A DNA stretch of 64,000 nucleotides, from the NCBI GenBank assembly GCA_964498395.1, contig CAZCHE010000001.1, positions 558,001 to 622,000 of the forward strand. The letters run 5' to 3'. Below the pieces are notes generated by a model. That model was not told the origin of the DNA, made no database searches, and worked only from the letters and a program-made list of their open reading frames with translations. The stretch comes from Parapedobacter sp964498395. Lineage in GTDB: Bacteria > Bacteroidota > Bacteroidia > Sphingobacteriales > Sphingobacteriaceae. Below are positions 43,056-50,811 of this stretch, one piece after another (the stretch's first letter is position 1; each line of letters starts with the position of its first letter). The position numbers and the translations under genes are program-made.

Positions 43056-44319
43056 TCCGCATCGGAACAAAGTCTTTGGAGGAGATGTGGATTGGCTTAC
43101 CATCCTGCTATGGTTAGCGCTATGTACCATCGGCTGGTTTAATATCCACGCGGCCGTTTTCGACCCGGAGCATCCCAGCCTGTTCAACATGAACACCAAT
43201 TACGGCAAGCAATCCATCTATATCTTTTCAGCGATTGTCTTAGGTATTGCCATCCTCATTGTAGATGCAAAGTTCTATAACTCTATCTCTCCTGTACTAT
43301 ATGGTATTACCATCCTCTTACTGATCGCGGTGTTGATCATAGGGCGTAATGTCGGTGGTAATCAAGCATGGATACCTATCGGGAGTTTCCGCTTGCAGCC
43401 CTCAGAATTTGCCAAACTGTCCACCTGTTTGCTGTTGGCCCGATACTTAAGTGCGCAGAGCAACAAGACACCGAACCTCAAAACCCTCCTTTCCGGAGCA
43501 GTAATCGTTTTGTTGCCAGTAGCGTTGGTATTGCTTCAACCGGACACGGGTTCGGCGTTAGCATTTTTTGCCCTCGTATTCGTGTTTTATCGAGAAGGAT
43601 ATATATCGGGGCCATGGTTATTGTTCGGAGGGTTATGTATCTTATTGTTTGTTTTGACATTAGCCTATAGCCAGTGGGCTGTTATCATTGGCCTTGTATT
43701 GGTATGCGGTCTGGCTATTTACTACTTCAGGAGAAAGCGCAAAATCATTGCCAACATTGTCATTTTGCTGGTCATAGCCACAGCGTACGTGTTTTGTGTA
43801 GACTTTGTGTATGACAACGTATTGCAATCGCACCAACGCAACCGCATTGACGTGATATTGGGCAAGATAGATGATCCCCGTGGCCAAGGATACAACCTTA
43901 ACCAATCGAAGATTGCCATTGGTTCAGGGCAACTATGGGGCAAAGGTTACCTGCAAGGCACGCAGACCAAGTACAACTTCGTGCCCGAGCAAAGCACTGA
44001 TTTCATTTTCTGTACCGTCGGTGAGGAATGGGGGTTTGTGGGCTCGATGATCGTTGTAGTCATCTACCTGACACTACTGTTGCGTATCGTCAATATCGCT
44101 GAGCGGCAGCGTACGTCCTTCGCCCGGATCTATGCATACGGGGTAGCCTGTATCCTATTTTTCCACTTTGCCATCAACATCGGTATGACCATTGGCATTG
44201 TACCCATCATTGGTATTCCATTGCCATTCATCAGCTACGGTGGCTCCTCACTCTGGAGTTTCACCGTCTTGCTCTTCATTATGCTCAAGTTTGATTCGAA
44301 TAGGAAGGGGATTGTTTAG
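43048..44319 (+). CDS. rodA: Peptidoglycan glycosyltransferase RodA
   Basis: A 423-aa SEDS-family protein with ten or more membrane helices. It polymerises lipid II into glycan strands for cell elongation. The conserved SEDS sequences are visible: RLQPSEFAKL (~115-125), LVLLQPDTGSAL with the essential Asp, VPEQSTDFIFCTVGEEWGFVG (quoted in part as EQSTDFIF), and GIPLPFISYGGSS near the end. It is the last gene of the mre operon. No clear terminator follows. Confidence 0.97.
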   Translation: MTNPHRNKVFGGDVDWLTILLWLALCTIGWFNIHAAVFDPEHPSLFNMNTNYGKQSIYIFSAIVLGIAILIVDAKFYNSISPVLYGITILLLIAVLIIGRNVGGNQAWIPIGSFRLQPSEFAKLSTCLLLARYLSAQSNKTPNLKTLLSGAVIVLLPVALVLLQPDTGSALAFFALVFVFYREGYISGPWLLFGGLCILLFVLTLAYSQWAVIIGLVLVCGLAIYYFRRKRKIIANIVILLVIATAYVFCVDFVYDNVLQSHQRNRIDVILGKIDDPRGQGYNLNQSKIAIGSGQLWGKGYLQGTQTKYNFVPEQSTDFIFCTVGEEWGFVGSMIVVVIYLTLLLRIVNIAERQRTSFARIYAYGVACILFFHFAINIGMTIGIVPIIGIPLPFISYGGSSLWSFTVLLFIMLKFDSNRKGIV

Positions 44320-44449
44320 CTGTTTTCTGCCACAATGAACTGCGGGGTGCTTGGGGAATACACTTTCTTCAATAAATTGAGCCATTGCCAATACGAGTAA
44401 ATACAGGGCAAAATATTTTTCTCCGCGAAATTGGGTGGAAAAAAGCAAA

Positions 44450-44797
44450 TCAATCAATTTCCAAGCAGGAAATGTGTGTATATATGGGGTTTTCGATGAA
44501 TTCCCGTATGACTTCTGCGTGAGTAGTCAGCAGTTGAACGATGTAATTGGATGTTGTATTACCCGTACGAAGCCATATAATCTTGGGTGGAGGACCGTAT
44601 AATTTTGCCAAATCATAAAAATCGGCATCGAAGGTCACTATCGTGTAGCCATTGGATTTTGCATATTCCCAAATCTTACGGTCAGGGTAATTTTCTAAGC
44701 CCAATAACCTTACTTGGATTGCTTCGGGAAAACGCTGTGCAATTTTCTTAACAACACGGAATGAAATATTCTGATCCAGCAACAGCTTCACGGTCAA
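44450..44797 (-). CDS. DUF5615 PIN-like protein (putative toxin)
   Basis: A 115-aa protein with the features of the DUF5615/Mut7-C-like PIN fold: MTVKLLLDQNIS with the first Asp, IWEYAKSNGYTIVTFDADF with the second acidic pair, and PPPKIIWLRTGN near the end. PIN proteins are often Mg2+-dependent RNases. The gene overlaps the upstream DUF433 gene by 4 bp (ATGA type). The pair is a recognised toxin-antitoxin-like module in many bacteria, though experimental proof for this type is limited. The 130 bp between this gene and rodA show no other supported gene. Confidence 0.85.
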   Translation of the reverse strand: MTVKLLLDQNISFRVVKKIAQRFPEAIQVRLLGLENYPDRKIWEYAKSNGYTIVTFDADFYDLAKLYGPPPKIIWLRTGNTTSNYIVQLLTTHAEVIREFIENPIYTHISCLEID

Positions 44798-45015
44798 GCA
44801 ACACTGATTTTGTGTTCCCTGTCAGCAGCGTAAGCTAAACAGGCACGGATCTGTTCACGCGACAATTCTGGGAAATCTTCCATGATTTCGTCTTCCCCCA
44901 TACCATTGGCAAACCATCCCAACACATCATATACGGAAATCCGAGTTCCCTTGATAATCGGCTTCCCAAACCTCACTTCTGGTTCAATGATAATAAATTC
45001 CCTATAGTTAACCAT
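44794..45015 (-). CDS. DUF433 protein (putative antitoxin)
   Basis: A 73-aa protein with the whole DUF433 pattern: PEVRFGKPIIKGTRISVYDVLGW, quoted in part as GKPIIKGTRIS, then MGEDEIMEDFPELSREQIRACLAYAADRE, quoted in part as DFPELSREQIRACL. This is a small winged or ribbon-type DNA-binding fold thought to act as antitoxin and repressor. It is the first gene of the pair, as is typical for antitoxins, and has its own TATATTTG box upstream. Confidence 0.88.
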   Translation of the reverse strand: MVNYREFIIIEPEVRFGKPIIKGTRISVYDVLGWFANGMGEDEIMEDFPELSREQIRACLAYAADREHKISVA

Positions 45016-45072
45016 TTTCTTGCACTTTTTGAGGCCCCTTACACCTTATGACTTAAAGCACTTTAATTCATA

Positions 45073-45080
45073 CAAATATA
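45073..45080 (-). promoter_or_regulatory. -7 box of the DUF433/DUF5615 pair
   Basis: TATATTTG on the minus strand lies 57 nt before the DUF433 ATG. No TTG is seen at the ideal distance. A T-rich tract follows it on the plus side. Confidence 0.5.
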
Positions 45081-45151
45081 CTAAATTTTTGACACATCCT
45101 ATTAGTTAAATCCAGTAAGGCACCTTATTGATGCTATTCCCTAGGGGGGAA

Positions 45152-45520
45152 TTACCCAGCAGACTGCCGCATGAACTGCCTAATCTTCACTCCGGCCAAG
45201 CCAGAAAAACCGCTAATAAGGAAGGCCACAAGGGCCATGATGATAAAGACAATGACGATACCGGGCACATTGGACAAGGCCGGTATGCCCGCTGTGAAAA
45301 TACCCGCCACTTTATCCACCAAATCGATCCCAGACCTGACATGGAGATAAGTGGCGTATCCCAACCATAAGGTAAGGCCAGCTAGCGCCGATATCCAGAA
45401 TGCATGGGAAGCCTGGCGGGATTTTAACCAACAAAGTACAAAACAAACGGGTGCAATCACCCACCAAGGGCCAAAATAGGAGGCAACGCCACCGACGATC
45501 AGGATCAAGAGGTATAGCAT
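45152..45520 (-). CDS. Small inner-membrane protein of unknown function
   Basis: A 122-aa protein with four predicted membrane helices (MLYLLILIVGGVASYFG; WWVIAPVCFVLCWL; AFWISALAGLTLWLGYATYL; GIVIVFIIMALVAFLISGF) and a basic C-terminus (VKIRQFMRQ). No family recognised with confidence. It starts 3 bp after the stop of the penicillin acylase gene, so both are on one transcript and may act at the same membrane. Confidence 0.7.
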   Translation of the reverse strand: MLYLLILIVGGVASYFGPWWVIAPVCFVLCWLKSRQASHAFWISALAGLTLWLGYATYLHVRSGIDLVDKVAGIFTAGIPALSNVPGIVIVFIIMALVAFLISGFSGLAGVKIRQFMRQSAG

Positions 45521-45523
45521 ATC

Positions 45524-47977
45524 TTAGTTTTTAGGTGTTAATATAGTACGGTATTGCAGCTTTTCTGAAGGTTCATCCACATCTTTCATAAACAATAGCG
45601 TATCCAATTCGCCATTAGCCCAACGGTCGATCATATTATCATAGTATTGGCTGCCCGGATTGCCAGATTGCCCTCCGGGATACAATCCATAAGCCGTCGG
45701 CCAATCGCCATCCAACTGCACGACCATGCGCCATGAGGGACCGTGGGTACCCGTCGTGGCATTGACGATACCCGAACCACCGCCATTGATAATATCCGTA
45801 CGACCGAAAGTGGTAAAATTGGGCACCAGGTGCATGATACGGGTACGTTTAACCTTGCTCCAAGCCCAATTACCGTCTGTGATAGCCCCGTAACGCTCCT
45901 GTAACCTTGTGGTCGTAGCATGGAAACTTTGACGGATCACATCATCCATGGTTTCCACTGTATCCTCCGTGAGTACGTTATCAAACCAACGGGAATCGGG
46001 TTCATGCTTGATCAACTCAAAAGTACGGTCCAAACTGGGTGCCAATAATCCCTCACTGACGGGGAATTCATCGCTCCATATGGCAATGAGCAGTTCATCC
46101 AGCCAACGTTCAAAAATGGATGCCCCTACGGCATCTGCATCATTTTGGTATTCCCATGATTCAATTGCTTGAAATTCGGCCGATTGGCGAATGGAATCAT
46201 CTTTTTCAAGGGAGGCTAACAAATGTGGTAGGATTCGCCTGGCATCCACGTTGTAGTTGTCATTCTGTAACATACGCAGGCTATCGGCCGTTGCATTTTC
46301 CATAACTTCCAAGCGTTCATTGATGCGGATTGCCCTGCTGGAATGCGCAAACTTCCAATCGAGGTAGTAGGGATAAGTGGTATCAGCGGGAAACTGGTTG
46401 GCCGAGCTGACATAACCCCGAATCGGATTCTTGACCGTCGGGTTTTGCTCCATGGGAACCCACCCCTGCCAATCATGCTCGGGCAGTGTGCCGTCCAATA
46501 GGTATTTGCCCTGTCCTTTCCACTTCACTGGTAACTTTCCATTGGAAGTGATGGCGATGTCGTTTTTGTTGTCCGAAAAGATAAAATTTTGTGCCGGCGC
46601 CGTGAAATAAGTCAGTGCGTGCCGATAGTCATCATAATCGGTCGCCCGATTGAGGTGATAGAAAGTCAGGATATCCGCGCCATCGGTCTCATTGGCCATC
46701 CAACGCATGGCGTAACCCACTGGAACGTTCTTCGAATAATTGGTGGATTTGGCTTCATGGTAAACGATGGGACCGTGATGGGTGTAGTACAGCGTATCTT
46801 GCAACATTTGCCCGCCCTTGAGCTTGAACGTTTCGAGATGCATGGTGGTGAGTTTCCATTGCCCATCATGCCAATATTCGCTAAATGTGCTATCGCGAAA
46901 CTGCATCCTGTAGAAATCCATCACATCAGAACCGACGTTGGTCACACCCCATGCAATAGCTGCGTTAAACCCGATGATGACGGTGGGAGTGCCGGGCAAA
47001 GCCACGCCGTAGACATTGACATGGGGTGAAGACAATTGCATCTGGTACCAAATGGAGGGTAATGTCAACTGTAAATGTGGATCATTGGCCAAAATGGGCA
47101 AACCGGTAGTTGACTTGCTGCCGCTTACTGCCCAGTTGTTGCTTCCGATTTCGGGCCGCGGTGACTTCGGATGGAAAGCCAACAGGTTACTATCGGGAAG
47201 GGCTGCTACCGTAGCCGGCACAGGCGGGATATCGACGGGCGTAAATCCCCATTCCGTTCCTTCTGGGATGATAGGCGACTCTTCGGTCGGGTAAATGGGA
47301 AATAGGTCTGCCACTATATCGGGGCCATATTTGGTCAGCACATTGGTCAGGCGGAGATCGTTGCTTCCTCCGCTCAACGTATTGCGCATATTCATCAGCA
47401 TCAAGATGGATTTATAGGGCGACCACGGTTCCGGTTCATAATTCAATAATTTATACTCGATGGGTAGGTCTTTATACGCCAGCTGATCGATGTAGGCATT
47501 CACACCGGCGGCGTATGCTTCCAATACCCCATTGGCCACGGGGTCGGCTTTCAGCTTTTCGGCAATAATGGCCGCCGATCGTGCCATACCGAGACGCCGA
47601 TTATAGCGGTCGTACTCCAATGCGGCCTCTCCCACTACTTCCGTGAGCCTCCCAGCAGCGACCAACGTGTAAAACTCCATTTGCCATAAGCGGTCGCGGG
47701 CTACGACATACCCTTGTGCGAAATACAGGTCGTCATCGTTTTGGGCGAAGATATGGGGTACAGCATTATCGTCATACCAGACGATCACTTCATCACTGAC
47801 ACCCGGCAACTGGATATCCGTACTTTTTTCAGGCGAACTATCCGCTTTATTCTGCAAAAACCCTTGAAATGGACTGAATACTTTACCCAGTGGGGGCACT
47901 GCTCCCCATGAATGATGGAGCAAGTAGATAAGGGCCATCGCAACGACTAATGGCCAGAAATGCTTGATGAATCTCAT
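45524..47977 (-). CDS. Penicillin acylase family N-terminal nucleophile hydrolase
   Basis: An 817-aa protein with an N-terminal signal or anchor helix (~7-22). The family self-cleaves into alpha and beta chains, exposing a Ser; here GSNNW (Gly278-Ser279) is the expected cut, and Ser279 the nucleophile. Other conserved pieces are DNAVPHIFAQNDDDLYFAQG (quoted in part as DDLYFAQGYV), GMARSAA, NDPHLQLTLPSIWYQ and HGPSWRMVV. Substrates of such enzymes include beta-lactam side chains, acyl-homoserine lactones and other amides; which applies here cannot be told. It is probably periplasmic. Confidence 0.93.
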   Translation of the reverse strand: MRFIKHFWPLVVAMALIYLLHHSWGAVPPLGKVFSPFQGFLQNKADSSPEKSTDIQLPGVSDEVIVWYDDNAVPHIFAQNDDDLYFAQGYVVARDRLWQMEFYTLVAAGRLTEVVGEAALEYDRYNRRLGMARSAAIIAEKLKADPVANGVLEAYAAGVNAYIDQLAYKDLPIEYKLLNYEPEPWSPYKSILMLMNMRNTLSGGSNDLRLTNVLTKYGPDIVADLFPIYPTEESPIIPEGTEWGFTPVDIPPVPATVAALPDSNLLAFHPKSPRPEIGSNNWAVSGSKSTTGLPILANDPHLQLTLPSIWYQMQLSSPHVNVYGVALPGTPTVIIGFNAAIAWGVTNVGSDVMDFYRMQFRDSTFSEYWHDGQWKLTTMHLETFKLKGGQMLQDTLYYTHHGPIVYHEAKSTNYSKNVPVGYAMRWMANETDGADILTFYHLNRATDYDDYRHALTYFTAPAQNFIFSDNKNDIAITSNGKLPVKWKGQGKYLLDGTLPEHDWQGWVPMEQNPTVKNPIRGYVSSANQFPADTTYPYYLDWKFAHSSRAIRINERLEVMENATADSLRMLQNDNYNVDARRILPHLLASLEKDDSIRQSAEFQAIESWEYQNDADAVGASIFERWLDELLIAIWSDEFPVSEGLLAPSLDRTFELIKHEPDSRWFDNVLTEDTVETMDDVIRQSFHATTTRLQERYGAITDGNWAWSKVKRTRIMHLVPNFTTFGRTDIINGGGSGIVNATTGTHGPSWRMVVQLDGDWPTAYGLYPGGQSGNPGSQYYDNMIDRWANGELDTLLFMKDVDEPSEKLQYRTILTPKN

Positions 47978-48120
47978 AATATAGTGTAGGTATTCTTAGC
48001 TAAGGTACTCTTCTATTCAAACTTAACTAAACGGAATCAGTTATGCAAATAAAACCAAGGAAATTAGGAAAGGTTTACGGTACCTGTTCTCGAAGATAAA
48101 CCGATTACGTATACGCTTAA

Positions 48121-48990
48121 TCACAGCATTTTCGTAGAAATCCGCTCCAATACCATCCTGATGGCCCGATCAACTATTTTCTGTGGGGCTTTACTAAACC
48201 GATCATCCAATCGGCTGGCCAATATGGCATTCACGGATATCGCTTGGTGCCCCAACACCTTGGCGAGCGCATAAATGCCAGCAGTTTCCATCTCCAAATT
48301 GGTAATACGTAGGTGGTTGTGCCGAAACGCGGTGATTTGCTCCAACAAATGTGGATGCGCTTGCTTGGCCCTCACCTGTCTCCCTTGCGGGGCATAGAAT
48401 CCCGGGGCGGTAACCGTGATGCCTTGGGATATGTCGTACGCCAACTGTCGCAACAGTTGGTTTCCCGCAGCGGTCACGTAGGGGTTGATACCCAATGTTG
48501 AAAAATGTATGGCGAGGGATTCCTCCATTTCGGCTTCGTCGGCATCAGGTGACCGATGGTAGTAATTCACCAGCGCATCCAAGCCCACTCCATAAGCGGA
48601 CACCAGCAGGCTATCCATCGGAATATCCGGCTGAACGGATCCCGACGTGCCGATACGGATAATATTTAAGGAAGTATGCTCGGATTTGGGCAGTCGGCTT
48701 CGGAAATCCACATTGACCAAGGCATCCAATTCATTGAGTACAATGTCGATATTGTCGGTGCCGATGCCCGTGGAAATAACCGTCACCCGCTGATTGCCCA
48801 CGTAACCCGTGTGGGTGATAAATTCCCGCTTGCCTTTGCGTAGCTCGATACGGTCAAAGTATTTGCTCACGGCTTCCACCCGATCCGGATCTCCAACGGT
48901 AATGATGGTTTCCGCCACATCTTCTGGAAGCAAATTGAGGTGGTAAATGCTCCCGTCCGGATTCAATATCAGGTCTGTTTCGGGTATCAT
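48121..48990 (-). CDS. Nucleoside phosphorylase (uridine phosphorylase-like)
   Basis: A 289-aa enzyme of the PNP/UDP family, which splits nucleosides with phosphate. Motifs: TVGDPDRVEAVSKYFD near the start (phosphate), RIGTSGSVQPDIPMDS (~110-125) and LEMETAGIYALAKVLG (~235-250), where Met-Glu contact the ribose. The family covers uridine and purine enzymes; the C-terminal insert typical of E. coli Udp is shortened, so the base preference is open. It overlaps the YigZ gene by 4 bp, so the two are translationally coupled. Confidence 0.9.
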   Translation of the reverse strand: MIPETDLILNPDGSIYHLNLLPEDVAETIITVGDPDRVEAVSKYFDRIELRKGKREFITHTGYVGNQRVTVISTGIGTDNIDIVLNELDALVNVDFRSRLPKSEHTSLNIIRIGTSGSVQPDIPMDSLLVSAYGVGLDALVNYYHRSPDADEAEMEESLAIHFSTLGINPYVTAAGNQLLRQLAYDISQGITVTAPGFYAPQGRQVRAKQAHPHLLEQITAFRHNHLRITNLEMETAGIYALAKVLGHQAISVNAILASRLDDRFSKAPQKIVDRAIRMVLERISTKML

Positions 48991-49604
48991 CGGGTGTAAC
49001 GGTAAGTGGTTTCTACGCTTTCGACCTTAGCCAAACGGCTTAGCACATTATTGACCTGTGTTTGCCGCATCTCCAGTTCCATTGCGCAGCGATTGTCGAA
49101 ATCTTGCTTCAATACCTGCAATGATTCCTCCTTTACGATGCGCATCACATCATTCATCTGTTCATATCCAAATGATACTTGATATACATCATTGACTGTC
49201 AATTCAATAATATCAGCTACTTGAATTGCCTCCTGAGTTGCAGATTTATAGGCATTAATCAGCCCCGGAACGCCAAGTAAGGTGCCTCCAAAGTATCGAA
49301 CGACCACCACTAGGATATTGGTGAGATCATACGAGAGCAAGGTATTGAGTATAGGGCGACCAGCGGTACCCGATGGTTCGCCATCGTCATTGACCCGGAA
49401 GACAGCACGGTCTGGTGTGAGCCGATAAGCCCAGCAATGGTGTCGCGCTTTGGGGTGTTGGGCTTTCAGCGAAGCCACCAATTCCTTAACCTCATTCTCA
49501 TCCCGCAGAGGGTACGCATATCCAATGAATTTGCTTCCCTTATCCCTAAAGAGCCCTTCTGCCGGGGCTGCGATGGTCTGATATGTATCTTCAAATAAGC
49601 TCAC
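48987..49604 (-). CDS. YigZ/IMPACT family protein
   Basis: A 205-aa protein with the IMPACT N-terminal domain (KGSKFIGYAYPLRDE, HHCWAYRL, NDDGEPSGTAGRPIL, VVVRYFGGTLLG) and the C-terminal DUF1949 ferredoxin-like domain. The eukaryotic relative regulates the kinase GCN2; bacterial YigZ has no settled role. It lies with 4-bp overlaps between a nucleoside phosphorylase and an EamA permease, in an operon of three. Confidence 0.93.
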   Translation of the reverse strand: MSLFEDTYQTIAAPAEGLFRDKGSKFIGYAYPLRDENEVKELVASLKAQHPKARHHCWAYRLTPDRAVFRVNDDGEPSGTAGRPILNTLLSYDLTNILVVVVRYFGGTLLGVPGLINAYKSATQEAIQVADIIELTVNDVYQVSFGYEQMNDVMRIVKEESLQVLKQDFDNRCAMELEMRQTQVNNVLSRLAKVESVETTYRYTR

Positions 49605-50464
49605 GAATAGGCAATGATGAATACGGAAATGATAGCCAAAATTATCCCAATTTTATTGATAAATGATAATTTTTCATTAAAAAGAAAGATACCGATGATG
49701 GCACCGAGTGTAATAACCCCCACATTCATACCCGTAAACACAATGGATGGATTCTCCGGCAGTGCCCGATGGGCTTTCATATAAAACAAGATATTGGCGA
49801 AATTAAAGCCTCCTAATACCACCCCCCAAAACACGGCATGTACGGAAAAACGCTTTTTTGCGACAAGAACATGATAGGCTAAATATCCAAACGCCACGAC
49901 CATTGCCATCGAAAACACGATAAGCATTGATGTAGTATAGGGAATGCCCGTATGTTGGGCAATCAGTTTAAACAGGATGTCGATGACCCCGTATCCTACG
50001 AAAATTGCTACCGGGTATAGCCACACCCGGTGGTTCATCCCATATTGGTTCCTGCCCTTGTGCCAGCCGATACTACACAAAATACCAGCCACCCCTACTG
50101 CAACACCGATTAGCTTGCCGGTTTGCACGGTTTCGTCAAATACCCAAAACGCGGCAATTAACGCAATGAATAACGAGAGCCGCTGGGCTACTTCAGTGCG
50201 TACGATGCCTGCATAACGAATGGATGCACTTAATGCGAAGAATATACCGGGCAGCAATACCGCCAGCGCGATATACCACTCAAACGGCGCATCGGCCAGC
50301 ATTTCGGCTGACCATTCCGGCTGTAGGAAGCCCCAGGTGCACCATACAGCCACCGGATAATTCCAGACAATGATTTGCGAGGTGTCTACGTGCTGGCGTC
50401 TCGCCAACTTTAAGATAACGGAAACCGTAACACTACAGACGACGCTGAGTAAGACGTATAGCAT
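49601..50464 (-). CDS. EamA/DMT superfamily permease
   Basis: A 287-aa membrane protein with ten hydrophobic helices in two EamA repeats. The first repeat ends near GKLIGVAVGVAGILCSIGW; the second ends in LSFINKIGIILAIISVFIIAY. FIALIAAFWVFDETVQTGK is the helix-4 region usual in these metabolite exporters. The substrate is unknown; linkage to a nucleoside phosphorylase might suggest nucleosides or bases (weak inference). It is the first gene of the operon. Confidence 0.88.
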   Translation of the reverse strand: MLYVLLSVVCSVTVSVILKLARRQHVDTSQIIVWNYPVAVWCTWGFLQPEWSAEMLADAPFEWYIALAVLLPGIFFALSASIRYAGIVRTEVAQRLSLFIALIAAFWVFDETVQTGKLIGVAVGVAGILCSIGWHKGRNQYGMNHRVWLYPVAIFVGYGVIDILFKLIAQHTGIPYTTSMLIVFSMAMVVAFGYLAYHVLVAKKRFSVHAVFWGVVLGGFNFANILFYMKAHRALPENPSIVFTGMNVGVITLGAIIGIFLFNEKLSFINKIGIILAIISVFIIAYS

Positions 50465-50621
50465 ATAACCTTGATGTTATCGCCCGCTAAATTAATAATA
50501 CTTCCGATATGTGCCTTCCCGCTAATATTGATTTATACATTTCTTAACCATTACTTATCAATAACCATTTATCAATCATTATTCTATTCGATATTAACTT
50601 TTAGTTTATTTGAATACAAAC

Positions 50622-50676
50622 GAGTATATTCCGAGTAAACTCCGAACAAAACACGAGTAAAATCCAAATAAATATT
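50622..50676 (+). repeat. Array of 11-bp direct units
   Basis: Five consecutive units of exactly 11 bp: GAGTATATTCC, GAGTAAACTCC, GAACAAAACAC, GAGTAAAATCC and AAATAAATATT. Three match the pattern GAGTAwAnTCC; the third and fifth are degenerate. The period is about one helical turn. The array ends 76 bp before the -33 element of valS. Confidence 0.7.
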
Positions 50677-50752
50677 ATGTTTTGTATAATGATATATTAA
50701 ATAAAACTTAACTAAAAGGTAAATAGCAGACAACGCTTGGGTATGATTACAT

Positions 50753-50783
50753 TTGCTTTAAACTCCAACTTTGGCTAAGTTTG
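50753..50783 (+). promoter_or_regulatory. Promoter of valS
   Basis: TTG (50753-50755), a 20-nt spacer and TAAGTTTG (50776-50783). The predicted start near 50790 gives a leader of ~22 nt, too short for a T-box or other leader control. Confidence 0.8.
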
Positions 50784-50811
50784 CATCCCTTAAAAACGTG
50801 CAGACAATCCC

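Larger units (their letters stand above)
50465..50811. other. AT-rich intergenic region before valS
   Basis: A 347-bp gap between the divergent EamA and valS genes. It holds the 11-bp unit array (50622-50676) and the valS promoter (50753-50783). No T-box, no riboswitch with a recognisable core and no open frame of note were found. Confidence 0.7.

Noticed and set aside
44248..44457. 69-codon minus-strand frame between rodA and the DUF5615 gene
   Set aside because: Its 3' half overlaps the conserved rodA end. The N-terminal part (FALYLLVLAMAQFIEESVF) looks protein-like, but there is no independent support.
50465..50811. T-box or other leader riboswitch before valS
   Set aside because: The promoter leaves a leader of only about 22 nt, and no T-box core or specifier stem is seen.
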